Shown: one piece after another, positions 10,767-19,365 of the stretch
How the letters are laid out: the number at the start of each line of letters is the position of its first letter
Position numbering within the stretch: the stretch's first letter is position 1
Assembly: GCA_028345955.1 (NCBI GenBank)
Contig: JAOMEO010000006.1
Span: 1 to 61,304, forward strand
Reading direction: 5' to 3'
DNA: 61,304 nucleotides
From: Candidatus Thioglobus sp.
GTDB taxonomy: Bacteria > Pseudomonadota > Gammaproteobacteria > PS1 > Pseudothioglobaceae
Made by a program: the position numbers and the translations under genes
The notes under the pieces: model-generated
Databases searched by the model: none
Told to the model about the DNA's origin: nothing
What the model saw: the letters and a program-made list of their open reading frames with translations, nothing else

Positions 10767-11876
10767 ATGAATTTCTCAAAAAAAATCAGAGTCATTGAGC
10801 AGAATAATCTATTGCGCTTGAGAAAAATTGCTAACAGTTCACAAAGCACTGAAATGGTAATTGAAGGCCAGAAGGTAATAAACTTTTGTTCTAATGACTA
10901 CCTATCGCTCGCCAACCATCCAAAAATTAAAGAGGCGTTGATTGAAGGTGTGAGTCGTTACGGTATTGGATCAGGTGCCTCCCACCTAGTAAGTGGCCAC
11001 TCAGAATCTCATCACAATCTCGAAGAGGCTTTAGCACAGCATACTGGTCAACAAAGAGCTCTTCTATTTTCCTCTGGATATAGCGCAAATCTGGGTGTCT
11101 TTTCTGCACTAAGGGATGAAATTGACTGGGTACTACAGGATAAATTAAATCACGCATCTTTGATTGATGGCAATCGATTGATTGGTTTACCTGTTCAACG
11201 ATATCTGCATAACAATCTTGAATCGCTTGAGAAAAATCTAAAAAAACAAGCTGGTACTGGCTTAGTAGTCACTGATAACGTTTTCAGTATGGATGGCGAC
11301 AGAGCAAATATAGATGGAATTAAAACAATTTCAGCACAATCTGGCGCTCTTTTGATGCAAGATGATGCTCATGGCTTTGGTATTTTTGAATCAACTATTC
11401 CTGATCACTCAATCTATATGGCAACCTTAGGAAAAGCAGCAGGTGTAATGGGTGCTTTTGTCTCTGGAAGTAGCGATTTGATTGAATTTTTAATTCAAAA
11501 ATCTCGTCCCTATATTTATACAACTGCCATTTCTCCAAGTATGTGCGTAGCGATACTTAAAAGTTTAGAATTAATTAAAAAAGGCGAACAAAAAGAAAAA
11601 CTATTTAGCAATATTAATTACTTTAAGAATTGTGCTGAAACTTTAGACTTGCATTTCGAGCCTTCTGAAAGCGCCATTCAGCCACTAATTATTGGCTCTA
11701 GTAATGAGGCGTTAAGTTTAAGTAATACACTTTTTGAGGGAGGTTATTTTGTGAGCGCAATACGCCCACCAACAGTTCCACCAAATACCGCCCGTCTACG
11801 TTTCACATTATCTGCCAATCATAGTTTTACACAGATTGAATCTCTTCTTCAGAAGGTCAAAGATGTTATGGCATAA
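10767..11876 (+). CDS. bioF: 8-amino-7-oxononanoate synthase
   Basis: BioF condenses pimeloyl-ACP (or CoA) with L-alanine, a PLP-dependent step of biotin synthesis. The 369-residue protein shows NFCSNDYLSLANHP near residue 39, GSGASHLVSGHSESHHNLE near 71, DDAHGFGIF near 193 and the PLP lysine in MATLGKAAG near 213. It overlaps bioH by 14 bases. Biotin is needed by the oxaloacetate decarboxylase alpha subunit encoded 9 kb away. bioA, bioB, bioC and bioD are not in the window. Confidence 0.94.
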   Translation: MNFSKKIRVIEQNNLLRLRKIANSSQSTEMVIEGQKVINFCSNDYLSLANHPKIKEALIEGVSRYGIGSGASHLVSGHSESHHNLEEALAQHTGQQRALLFSSGYSANLGVFSALRDEIDWVLQDKLNHASLIDGNRLIGLPVQRYLHNNLESLEKNLKKQAGTGLVVTDNVFSMDGDRANIDGIKTISAQSGALLMQDDAHGFGIFESTIPDHSIYMATLGKAAGVMGAFVSGSSDLIEFLIQKSRPYIYTTAISPSMCVAILKSLELIKKGEQKEKLFSNINYFKNCAETLDLHFEPSESAIQPLIIGSSNEALSLSNTLFEGGYFVSAIRPPTVPPNTARLRFTLSANHSFTQIESLLQKVKDVMA

Positions 11877-12582
11877 GACGATCGGAAAAGGTCCAAATTT
11901 AGTACTATTACATGGTTGGGGTTTTAGTAGTGATATCTTTCAAAAGCTTATAGAAAAATACAAAAAAATCTATTGCATTACTGTTATAGATTTACCAGGG
12001 CACGGTAGAAGTGATGACGTTGATGGCGGTTTAGAAAGTTGGTGCGAAGAATTGATTCAATTCATTCCTAACAAATCCATTCTATTGGGCTGGTCCCTAG
12101 GAGGCTTACTGTCAATTTATATTGCAAATAGAATTCGACTTGAGCACTTAATTCTTGTAGCTGCCACACCGAGCTTGGTTAATCATGAGCATTGGAAATA
12201 TGGAATAAATAGTGAAATATTTCACCAATTCGCGATTAATTTAAAAAATGATAATACCAAAACACTTAAACGCTTTGTTGGCCTGCAGAGTAAAGACAAG
12301 TCTCAAATATTAGAGATCTATGACGCCATACAAAAATACCCTACAACTGATAAGGCCCTCAATATAGGTCTAGATATTTTGCTAAATTCAGATCTTCAGG
12401 AATTGTATAAAAAGATAAATATTCCAAAGAGTGTTGTTTTAGGCTCTCTCGATACTTTAGTTCCTGTTGAAATTGAGGGCTGGTATGAAAGCAATAAAAC
12501 GCAAACATATTTGTTGCGTTCAGGTCACCTACCTTTTTTAGATAAAACATTTAAATTACCATCAAAAAAGAGTATCAGGTAA
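11863..12582 (+). CDS. bioH: Pimeloyl-ACP methyl ester carboxylesterase, BioH-type alpha/beta hydrolase
   Basis: BioH removes the methyl group from pimeloyl-ACP methyl ester, ending the disguise steps of biotin precursor synthesis. I chose the ATG at 11863 because AAGG lies just upstream and the protein then starts MLWHKTIGKG, as in the family. Motifs are LLHGWGFSSDIF (oxyanion region), the nucleophile elbow GWSLGG with Ser near residue 79, a late Asp in LGSLDTLVP, and SGHLPFLDK with the catalytic His. The position directly after bioF strengthens the call over a generic hydrolase. Length is 239 residues. Confidence 0.88.
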   Translation: MLWHKTIGKGPNLVLLHGWGFSSDIFQKLIEKYKKIYCITVIDLPGHGRSDDVDGGLESWCEELIQFIPNKSILLGWSLGGLLSIYIANRIRLEHLILVAATPSLVNHEHWKYGINSEIFHQFAINLKNDNTKTLKRFVGLQSKDKSQILEIYDAIQKYPTTDKALNIGLDILLNSDLQELYKKINIPKSVVLGSLDTLVPVEIEGWYESNKTQTYLLRSGHLPFLDKTFKLPSKKSIR

Positions 12583-12613
12583 TTCAGTTTCAAGGTTAAT
12601 AAGGATGTTGTTT

Positions 12614-12622
12614 TGGTATAAT
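12614..12622 (+). promoter_or_regulatory. Extended -10 promoter element before purE
   Basis: TGGTATAAT is an extended -10 match (TGnTATAAT) located 28 bases before the purE ATG. No clear -35 is present, which is acceptable for an extended -10 promoter. It would separate purEK from the bio genes upstream. Confidence 0.55.
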
Positions 12623-12649
12623 TTAATTTTCTCTTCTTTTGAGTAATTA

Positions 12650-13138
12650 ATGAGTGCATTAGTTGGTGTTATTATGGGCTCAAAGTCCGACTGGCCTACA
12701 ATGAAGAACGCCATAGATATGTTGGAAGAATTTGGCGTACCTTATGAAGTCAAAGTAGTCTCAGCTCACCGAACACCCGATTTAATGTTTGAGTATGCTG
12801 AAACTGCTCAGGATAGAGGGCTTGAAGTAATCATTGCTGGTGCTGGTGGTTCTGCTCACTTGCCTGGAATGGTTGCTGCCAAAACAATTGTGCCAGTTCT
12901 CGGCGTTCCAGTCCAATCTCGCGCCTTAAGTGGTAAAGATTCACTTTTATCAATCGTACAAATGCCTGGCGGTATTCCAGTTGGCACATTAGCTATTGGA
13001 GAGGCTGGTGCAAAGAATGCTGGCATTTTAGCTGCCCAAATTGTTGGTAATCATAATCAAGAGATTAGAGAAAAAGTAGCTAAATTTCGATCTGAACAAA
13101 CGCAAGATGTTCTAAATAATCCTGATCCTGATAAATAA
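12650..13138 (+). CDS. purE: N5-carboxyaminoimidazole ribonucleotide mutase
   Basis: PurE (class I) moves the carboxyl group of N5-CAIR to give CAIR in purine synthesis. The 162-residue protein has [14 protein letters not shown] at the start, [13 protein letters not shown] near residue 39 (His and Arg of the active site), [14 protein letters not shown] near 60, and VLGVPVQS near 83. purK, its partner, starts 3 bases after the stop. Class I type is supported by the presence of PurK. Confidence 0.97.
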   Translation: MSALVGVIMGSKSDWPTMKNAIDMLEEFGVPYEVKVVSAHRTPDLMFEYAETAQDRGLEVIIAGAGGSAHLPGMVAAKTIVPVLGVPVQSRALSGKDSLLSIVQMPGGIPVGTLAIGEAGAKNAGILAAQIVGNHNQEIREKVAKFRSEQTQDVLNNPDPDK

Positions 13139-13141
13139 TTT

Positions 13142-14230
13142 ATGAAAATTGGTGTTCTTGGTTCTGGTCAATTAGGAAGAATGCTTGCCCTGTCTGCTTA
13201 CCCTTTGGGCCATCAAATGCGTTTCTTAGCATCTTCTGAAGAAGACCCTTCTTCACTTTTAGGCAATACATTCATTCAAAACGATAGTCAAGAAATCATA
13301 GAAGATTTTGCTAATAACTCAGATGTGATTACTTATGAAAGTGAAAATACGGATATTAGTATTGTCAAGGAAATTAGTCAAAAAACGATGGTTTATCCTA
13401 GCGCTAAGTCTTTATATATCAGTCAACATCGAGGGAGAGAAAAATCACTTTTCGATAAACTCAACATACCATGCGCCCCTTACCATATGGTAAACAACCT
13501 ATCAGAGCTAAAAATTGCTGTTGAAAAAATTGGTCTACCAGCAATACTAAAAACTGCGACTGATGGTTACGATGGTAAAGGCCAATTTGTAATTCAAGCA
13601 GATTCACAGCTTGACCAGGCTTGGAAAAGTATGTCTGGTGCTGAATCTATATTAGAGGGCTTTGTAAACTTTAATCGAGAGCTCTCACTTGTTGCTGTTC
13701 GTGGTGTAGATAACAGTCATGAATATTATCCACTAGTCGAAAATTCACATCACAATGGCATCCTTCGTCTTACAATTGCTCCTGCACAAAATATTAGCTC
13801 AAAACTCCAACAACAGGCTGAATCTTATATGCGTTCATTGCTTGACGAGATGAATCATGTCGGTGTTTTGACTATTGAGCTGTTTGAAACTGAGAACAAA
13901 CTCGTTGTTAACGAAATGGCTCCAAGAGTTCATAATTCTGGACATTGGACTATTGAGGGTGCTCGCACCTCACAATTTGAAAACCATATAAGAGCTATTA
14001 CTGAAACACCACTAGGTGACACGTCGCGCACTCATAAATATAGCGCTATGATTAATATTATTGGAGAACAAGGTCCTATCGATAAAGCCCTTACCTTAAA
14101 AAACGCTCACCTACATCTTTACAACAAAACAGAACGCGAGGGACGCAAACTAGGGCACATCACTATCACTGCTAATACACTTGATGATTTAAATACTTCT
14201 CTCGAAACCTTAAGAGACTTTATGCCTTAA
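13142..14230 (+). CDS. purK: N5-carboxyaminoimidazole ribonucleotide synthase
   Basis: PurK is an ATP-grasp ligase that makes N5-CAIR from AIR, bicarbonate and ATP. The 362-residue protein starts MKIGVLGSGQLGRML, has the ATP-grasp loop KTATDGYDGKGQFVI near residue 138, LEGFVNFNRELSLV near 174, and the metal-binding NEMAPRVHNSGHWTIEG near 257. It follows purE by 3 bases and supplies its substrate. It converges on the SprT-like gene, with a short inverted repeat across both stop codons. Confidence 0.96.
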   Translation: MKIGVLGSGQLGRMLALSAYPLGHQMRFLASSEEDPSSLLGNTFIQNDSQEIIEDFANNSDVITYESENTDISIVKEISQKTMVYPSAKSLYISQHRGREKSLFDKLNIPCAPYHMVNNLSELKIAVEKIGLPAILKTATDGYDGKGQFVIQADSQLDQAWKSMSGAESILEGFVNFNRELSLVAVRGVDNSHEYYPLVENSHHNGILRLTIAPAQNISSKLQQQAESYMRSLLDEMNHVGVLTIELFETENKLVVNEMAPRVHNSGHWTIEGARTSQFENHIRAITETPLGDTSRTHKYSAMINIIGEQGPIDKALTLKNAHLHLYNKTEREGRKLGHITITANTLDDLNTSLETLRDFMP

Positions 14231-14241
14231 GTGGAACTTAA
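14227..14241. repeat. Short inverted repeat at the purK/SprT-like convergence
   Basis: TTAAGT-GGA-ACTTAA forms a 6-bp inverted repeat containing both stop codons of the converging genes. There is no T tract, so terminator activity is unproven. Confidence 0.4.
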
Positions 14242-14615
14242 TCCTCATTAATACCAAGAATATTTTCTTCAAAATTGTTAGCTAGCTCTTCATCATAAAA
14301 CTGATTAGCTAACTTTTCTTCGTAATAATAGGCAGATAATTCACTCACTTCGACACCAGCTAGGAATTGTCTGACATGGATCATTTCATGGCACAAAGTA
14401 ATAATAAATTTTCTTCTATCTAGTGATTCTTCAATTTCAATGAAAAACTTACCATCACCCTCATAATCTGTCCACGCAAGAGCATCTTTCACTTTTTGAA
14501 TACTTAAATCAATAGTGGGTATTTCTTTTTTTGAAAACAAACTCTCATTACAAAAATGAAATAACTGCTTTGAGAGTTTTACTTGTTCTTTATTTCCGCC
14601 ATGAATATATAACAT
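14238..14615 (-). CDS. SprT-like metallopeptidase-fold protein
   Basis: A 125-residue cytoplasmic protein with a zinc-metallopeptidase motif, LCHEMIHVRQF, near residue 77 (HExxH). The preceding residues (RKFIITL) form the expected helix, and YYYEEKLANQFYDEE follows and could supply the third ligand. I chose the ATG at 14615; a TTG at 14624 in frame is the alternative. It resembles SprT-like or phage-type metallopeptidase-fold proteins whose substrates are unknown. It lies 15 bases after folD and could be cotranscribed. No Shine-Dalgarno sequence is seen. Whether it is an active protease is not shown by the sequence. Confidence 0.7.
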   Translation of the reverse strand: MLYIHGGNKEQVKLSKQLFHFCNESLFSKKEIPTIDLSIQKVKDALAWTDYEGDGKFFIEIEESLDRRKFIITLCHEMIHVRQFLAGVEVSELSAYYYEEKLANQFYDEELANNFEENILGINED

Positions 14616-14630
14616 TTTCAGCAAAAAAAC

Positions 14631-15464
14631 TTATAAATTCTCTTTGTAGGCTATTAACGTATTCTCTAAAAGTGTTGCAATAGTCATCGGGCCAACTCCA
14701 CCAGGGACAGGGGTTATTCCAGCAGCCTTGTCCTTAATTGCATCATAATCTACATCTCCGACCAGTGAACCATCCTCAAGTCGGTTAATGCCGACATCAA
14801 TAACAACCGCACCCTCTTTGACCCAATCCCCTTTGACCATCTTAGGAATGCCAACACCTACAACCACAATATCTGCTTGTTTAACTTTAGAAGGAATGTC
14901 CTTTGTTTTACTGTTACAAATAGTTACAGTGCCACCCGCATTTAATAATTCCATTGCCATAGGTCTTCCAACAATATTTGAAGCACCTACTACAACACAA
15001 TTCTTTCCCCATACTTCGCAACCGATGGAATCAAGCATTGTCATAACTCCTTTTGGAGTACATGGACGTAAATGAGCTTTGTTTTGCATCAACTTACCAA
15101 TATTTTCACTATGGAAACCATCAATGTCTTTATAAGGAGAAATGTGCTCTATAACTTTATTAGCATTAATATGATCTGGAAGTGGTAATTGAACCAAAAT
15201 ACCATCAATATGAGGGTTGTTGTTAAGGCGTTCCACTTCTTCTAATAACTGCTCTTCGGTAGTATTTTCTGATTTAATAATTTTGTCTGAAAAGAAGCCC
15301 GCTTCAATACATGCAAGTTCCTTGTTACGCACATAAACTGCGGAAGCAGGATCTTCACCTACAAGTATTACTGCTAATCCTGGTGGACGCTCAAGAGTTT
15401 TAACCTCTTCAGCAATTTTTGCTCTTAGTTTTTTCGCTATCTCCTTACCATCAATAATATTCAT
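14631..15464 (-). CDS. folD: Bifunctional methylenetetrahydrofolate dehydrogenase/methenyltetrahydrofolate cyclohydrolase
   Basis: FolD interconverts methylene-, methenyl- and 10-formyl-tetrahydrofolate with NADP, supplying one-carbon units for purines and formyl-Met. The 277-residue protein has the catalytic YVRNKELACIEAG near residue 49 (Tyr, Lys), VQLPLPDHIN near 95, DIDGFHSENIGKL near 117, VVGASNIVGRPMAMELL near 158 (nucleotide binding) and TPVPGGVGPMTIATLLENT at the C-terminus. It overlaps the end of kdsB by 4 bases. Confidence 0.97.
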   Translation of the reverse strand: MNIIDGKEIAKKLRAKIAEEVKTLERPPGLAVILVGEDPASAVYVRNKELACIEAGFFSDKIIKSENTTEEQLLEEVERLNNNPHIDGILVQLPLPDHINANKVIEHISPYKDIDGFHSENIGKLMQNKAHLRPCTPKGVMTMLDSIGCEVWGKNCVVVGASNIVGRPMAMELLNAGGTVTICNSKTKDIPSKVKQADIVVVGVGIPKMVKGDWVKEGAVVIDVGINRLEDGSLVGDVDYDAIKDKAAGITPVPGGVGPMTIATLLENTLIAYKENL

Positions 15465-16198
15465 TTTTTTAGTTCCTTTTTAACTTTTATTAAATCATCT
15501 TTTGTATCAATCCCATAACCTGTAGAACCGCAAGCAAGCTCAATATGAATATCAACACCTTCGTTTAATATCGTCAATTGTTCCAATTTTTCAGCCTCCT
15601 CAATAATCGAATTATCCATTTGCGAGTATTTTTTTAAAAAACCTACACGATATGCATAGATACCAATATGTCGATAACAGATTGATAAATCTATTTCTTC
15701 ACTGTTCCGAAAAGCTGGAATCGGCGCTCTTGAGAAGTACAGCGCTTTGCCGCGCGAATTATATACAACTTTGACGCAATTTGGATCAAGGTATAAGTCT
15801 TCACTGGTAATTTTTTCACATAAAGTGGCTACATGCATACCACTATGAATCAGGTTATCAGCTACTTGATCAATGACCTCAGAACTCAACATTGGTTCAT
15901 CACCTTGAACATTCACTACAACCTCATCATCATCAAATTCAAGATTGGTTACTACCTCTGATAGTCTCGATGTGCCAGATCTATGTTCAATATTCGTCAT
16001 ACACACCTCTGCACTAAAACCTTTGGCAACAGTATTAATTCTTTCATCATCCGTTGCAATAATGACACGCTTGGCACTACTCTGAATGGCGTTTAAATAG
16101 GTATGCTCGATAAGTGATTTACCGTTGATATCTTCAAGTAACTTTGCCGGCAACCGGTTTGAAGAATATCTGGCAGGGATAATAACGGAAAAGTCCAT
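15461..16198 (-). CDS. kdsB: 3-deoxy-manno-octulosonate cytidylyltransferase
   Basis: KdsB activates Kdo with CTP to CMP-Kdo for LPS core assembly. The 245-residue protein has the nucleotide-binding start VIIPARYSSNRLPAKLLEDING, then ATDDERI near residue 49, HRSGTSRLSEV near 73, VVNVQGDEPML near 93 and YFSRAPIPAFR near 131. Its ATG overlaps the ycaR stop (TAATG). The lpxK-ycaR-kdsB order is the same as in E. coli, here followed by folD. Confidence 0.97.
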   Translation of the reverse strand: MDFSVIIPARYSSNRLPAKLLEDINGKSLIEHTYLNAIQSSAKRVIIATDDERINTVAKGFSAEVCMTNIEHRSGTSRLSEVVTNLEFDDDEVVVNVQGDEPMLSSEVIDQVADNLIHSGMHVATLCEKITSEDLYLDPNCVKVVYNSRGKALYFSRAPIPAFRNSEEIDLSICYRHIGIYAYRVGFLKKYSQMDNSIIEEAEKLEQLTILNEGVDIHIELACGSTGYGIDTKDDLIKVKKELKK

Positions 16199-16368
16199 TA
16201 CTTTTTAGGCTTTATCTTGCGCGCTTCTTCAACAAGAAGAACTGGAATTCCATCCTGAATTGGATAGGCTAATTGACTTTTTTCACAAATTAGTTCTTCC
16301 CCTACTTGCTTCAAAGGGGCTTTGCTTTCTGGACACACTAACATCTTTAACAAAGCTTTATCAATCAC
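16198..16368 (-). CDS. ycaR: Trm112-family small protein YcaR
   Basis: A 56-residue protein encoded between lpxK and kdsB, the position ycaR holds in E. coli. It starts with GTG that overlaps the lpxK stop (GTGA) and ends in TAATG that overlaps kdsB, so translational coupling on both sides fixes its limits. Family signatures are LLKMLVCPESKAPL and LAYPIQDGIPVLLVEEAR. Only two Cys remain (about residues 12 and 28), so a full zinc site as in Trm112 is unlikely. Its function is not established; related small proteins act as methyltransferase partners. Confidence 0.9.
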   Translation of the reverse strand: MIDKALLKMLVCPESKAPLKQVGEELICEKSQLAYPIQDGIPVLLVEEARKIKPKK

Positions 16369-17333
16369 AATTTTGACTCCAACTGTTTGTAAAAATCCGT
16401 ATTAAGCTCAGCACTAACAGATAAATACCACATCTGACTTGTCGCAAAGTGCTTACATTTTACACAATCCTTGGCTGTCATTAAGATTGGATAATCTTCT
16501 TTGAACACTAAGTCTTTAGCAACAAATGGGTGATGATCAGGGAATGACTTACTAATTAAAATAACTCCCTGACTTTCAAGAAGAGAATAAAAGTTAGTTG
16601 GATTCCCAATGCCTGCTACAGCATAACATTGAGTTCCTTTAAAATAATCAAGCTGTTTGGTTTCATTGGTAAGCAGATTGACATAGTGCTCAGGATTGAG
16701 CTGACTGCATATTTCACCCTCAACAATCGAGCCATTGTTGATAACAATGTCAACTGATTTTAATCGTTTTACAGGTTCTCTAAGAGGCCCAGAAGGTAAC
16801 AGCAAACCATTGCCGAAACGGCGAACTCCATCAATAACTACAATTTCAATATCCCGTCCCATAGCATAGTGTTGAAGCCCGTCGTCACTAATAATGATGT
16901 CGACTTGATTTTTAGAAGTCAAGTATTTAATTGCTTTACTGCGTCTTTTTGCAACCACGACTTGGGCATTTGTCTGCTGAGCAATTAAAACTGGCTCGTC
17001 ACCACACTCTTTTGGATCTGTTAATGGAGTAACCTTTAAAGTATCCTGTGAATATTCGCCACCATAACCTCTAGAAACAACCCCAACACTTTTATTATGT
17101 GATTCAAAATACCTACAAAGCGCAATCACAATAGGTGTTTTACCGCTCCCTCCAATAGTAATGTTGCCAACCACTATGACTGGTACTTCTGCCTGACTTA
17201 CCTTAAAAATACCTACTTTATAAAACCAAACTCTTAATTGAGATAATATGAAAAAAATCACTGAAAAAGGCAATAAAAGGCAGTTGGTGATGCGAAACTT
17301 GTTATGATCAACAAAACTTAAAATGCTTGACAT
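16365..17333 (-). CDS. lpxK: Tetraacyldisaccharide 4'-kinase
   Basis: LpxK phosphorylates the 4' position of the lipid A disaccharide at the inner membrane. An N-terminal hydrophobic helix (LLLPFSVIFFILSQL, about residues 19-33) anchors the protein. The Walker A motif GNITIGGSGKTP is near residue 56, followed by VVSRGYGGEY near 87, DEPVLIAQQ near 112 and IIISDDGLQHYAMGRDIEIVVID near 149. I use the ATG at 17333 (322 residues); an in-frame GTG at 17351 would give 328. It is divergent from the lol genes. Only two or three kdo/lipid A genes sit here; msbA is not adjacent. Confidence 0.93.
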   Translation of the reverse strand: MSSILSFVDHNKFRITNCLLLPFSVIFFILSQLRVWFYKVGIFKVSQAEVPVIVVGNITIGGSGKTPIVIALCRYFESHNKSVGVVSRGYGGEYSQDTLKVTPLTDPKECGDEPVLIAQQTNAQVVVAKRRSKAIKYLTSKNQVDIIISDDGLQHYAMGRDIEIVVIDGVRRFGNGLLLPSGPLREPVKRLKSVDIVINNGSIVEGEICSQLNPEHYVNLLTNETKQLDYFKGTQCYAVAGIGNPTNFYSLLESQGVILISKSFPDHHPFVAKDLVFKEDYPILMTAKDCVKCKHFATSQMWYLSVSAELNTDFYKQLESKL

Positions 17334-17386
17334 TTTGAATACTTTAATCACTTTTAAAACATTAATTATGACAAAATATTCTGACC

Positions 17387-18625
17387 ATGAGTGTTGAATT
17401 TCATATTTCTAACCAATATTTACGTTCTAATCGAAAAAAAGGCTTCGTTTCCTTTATATCTGGGGTTTCAATGGTAGGACTAATTCTTGCTGTCATGTCC
17501 TTAATTACCGTCTTGTCAGTAATGAATGGTTTTCATGAGGAACTAACAAATCGCGTTCTAAATACAATATCTCATTCATATATAACTGAAAACGACAACA
17601 CACTTGAAAACTGGGAAGATCTCAGCGATGAGATTAACTCACAAGATCATATATTAGCCTCTTCTCCATATGTTGAAAATTTTGCTTTGATAACTTCACA
17701 AAATGCTTCTCAAGGAATAAGTGTTAGAGGAATAATTATGGATCTTGAAGTTAAAACTTCTGTTTTGCTTGATGACATCAAATATGGTGAAAGTAAATTA
17801 ACTGAAGATGCATCATCCGTCTTAATTGGAGTTGGGCTGGCGACAATATTAAGCTCTGGTATTGGTGATTCAGTAACACTAATAGCACCCAGTAGAAATT
17901 CACTTGGTTTTTTGATACCCAAATCAAAAACCTTTACAGTAACTGGAATATTTAATGCTGGTCTAAATGAATATAACAACAATTTGGCATTTATTCATCT
18001 CAATGATGGCCAAGAACTTTTCAGTTTAGATGATCAAGTCTCAGGAATTCGTCTTAAAGTAGACAATCTCTTTGAAGCAAATAAAATTACTAATAATGTT
18101 GTTGAAAAGCTTGGTAGTGATTTGTATTATGGTGTTGATTGGATGCAACAAAAACGCAATTTTATCCGAGCTCTAAACCTTGAAAAACAAATGATTGCTG
18201 TAATCCTCTCTTTAATTATTGCTGTAGCAGCCTTTAACATAGTTTCCATGATGGTTATGGTGGTTACTGACAAAAAATCTGATATTGCAATCCTTAGAAC
18301 TATTGGAATGACCCCAAAAAGAATCGTCAAAATATTTTTTTATCAAGGTCTAAGTATTGGTCTTATTGGTATCGTTGTTGGAACCGCACTTGGGCTTTTG
18401 TTGGCACTGAACATCGAATCAGTTATCTCGGGAATTGAAACCATCCTTGGCTTTCAATTTTTTCCAAAAGATGTGTTTTACATCAACCGTTTCCCATCTG
18501 TGATCCAATTAAATGATGTATTAAGTGTCGTGATAGGTGCTATTGTATTAGCGGTTATTGCCGCAATTTATCCAGCCAGACGTGCTGGAAAAGTAAATAT
18601 CTCTGAGGTGCTAAGACATGAATAA
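17387..18625 (+). CDS. lolC: Lipoprotein-releasing ABC permease, LolC/LolE family
   Basis: Inner-membrane permease of 412 residues that extracts lipoproteins for transfer to LolA. The architecture is one N-terminal membrane helix (about 22-48), a large periplasmic domain (about 49-270), then three helices with the FtsX-type domain. The cytoplasmic coupling segment DKKSDIAILRTIGMTPKRIVKIFFYQG near residue 304 and the C-terminal [18 protein letters not shown] are conserved. It overlaps lolD by 8 bases. Only one LolC/E-type gene is present in this locus, so it may act as a homodimer (LolF-like) unless a second copy is elsewhere. Confidence 0.9.
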   Translation: MSVEFHISNQYLRSNRKKGFVSFISGVSMVGLILAVMSLITVLSVMNGFHEELTNRVLNTISHSYITENDNTLENWEDLSDEINSQDHILASSPYVENFALITSQNASQGISVRGIIMDLEVKTSVLLDDIKYGESKLTEDASSVLIGVGLATILSSGIGDSVTLIAPSRNSLGFLIPKSKTFTVTGIFNAGLNEYNNNLAFIHLNDGQELFSLDDQVSGIRLKVDNLFEANKITNNVVEKLGSDLYYGVDWMQQKRNFIRALNLEKQMIAVILSLIIAVAAFNIVSMMVMVVTDKKSDIAILRTIGMTPKRIVKIFFYQGLSIGLIGIVVGTALGLLLALNIESVISGIETILGFQFFPKDVFYINRFPSVIQLNDVLSVVIGAIVLAVIAAIYPARRAGKVNISEVLRHE

Positions 18626-19301
18626 TATCATCGAGTGTCGTTCTCTTTGTTTTTCATATATTGAAGGAGATAATCAAACTTCCATATTGAGTAATTTAAT
18701 GCTTGACGTCAAGTCAGGAGAATCTATTGCTATTTTAGGTCCATCGGGTTGTGGAAAATCTACGCTACTAAATTTGATTGCAGGTCTCGACACACCCTCT
18801 TCAGGCGATGTCTTAATTAATAATAGTAATATTACAAAACTCAATGAACAGAGTCGTACAGAGTTGCGTGCCAGTACTTTTGGTTTTGTTTATCAATTTC
18901 ATCACTTATTAAACGATTTTTCTTCCGTTTATAATGTTGCCATGCCACTCCTTATTAAAGGTGTTGACAAGGAAAGTGCAATTGCCCAGTCTGAGAAACT
19001 ATTAACAAGAGTTGGGTTGGAAAATCGATTAAACCACAAGCCATCAGAACTCTCTGGTGGAGAAAGACAAAGGGTAGCGATAGCAAGAGCTATGGTCGTT
19101 GAGCCTGACTGTCTCTTAGCGGATGAACCTACTGGCAATCTTGATTCCAAGAACGCTAAAGATGTACTCGAGTTAATCTTGGAGCTCAATGAAAATGACA
19201 CTTCATCCCTTGTGATTGTAACTCATGATCAAGATATTGCTAAAAAAATGAATAGAATGCTCACCCTGAGTAATCAGCAACTAATTGAAAGAAGAAACTG
19301 A
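18618..19301 (+). CDS. lolD: Lipoprotein-releasing system ATPase LolD
   Basis: Cytoplasmic ATPase of 227 residues that powers the adjacent LolC/E-type permease. Walker A is [16 protein letters not shown] near residue 41, the signature is [16 protein letters not shown] near 143, Walker B is [12 protein letters not shown] near 164 and the switch His is in [10 protein letters not shown] near 198. [23 protein letters not shown] near residue 90 is the LolD-type Q-loop segment that separates it from other MacB-like ATPases. A strong terminator follows. Confidence 0.95.
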   Translation: MNNIIECRSLCFSYIEGDNQTSILSNLMLDVKSGESIAILGPSGCGKSTLLNLIAGLDTPSSGDVLINNSNITKLNEQSRTELRASTFGFVYQFHHLLNDFSSVYNVAMPLLIKGVDKESAIAQSEKLLTRVGLENRLNHKPSELSGGERQRVAIARAMVVEPDCLLADEPTGNLDSKNAKDVLELILELNENDTSSLVIVTHDQDIAKKMNRMLTLSNQQLIERRN

Positions 19302-19318
19302 ATCAACCAGAACTAATT

Positions 19319-19345
19319 TTCACTCATTAGAGTGAATGGTTTTTT
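19319..19345 (+). terminator. Rho-independent terminator after lolD
   Basis: TTCACTC (19319-19325) pairs with GAGTGAA (19330-19336) around the tetraloop ATTA. After TGG comes a run of six T. It lies 18 bases after the lolD stop and ends the lolCD unit. Confidence 0.85.
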
Positions 19346-19365
19346 AGACTTTAAGCAGAATATAA

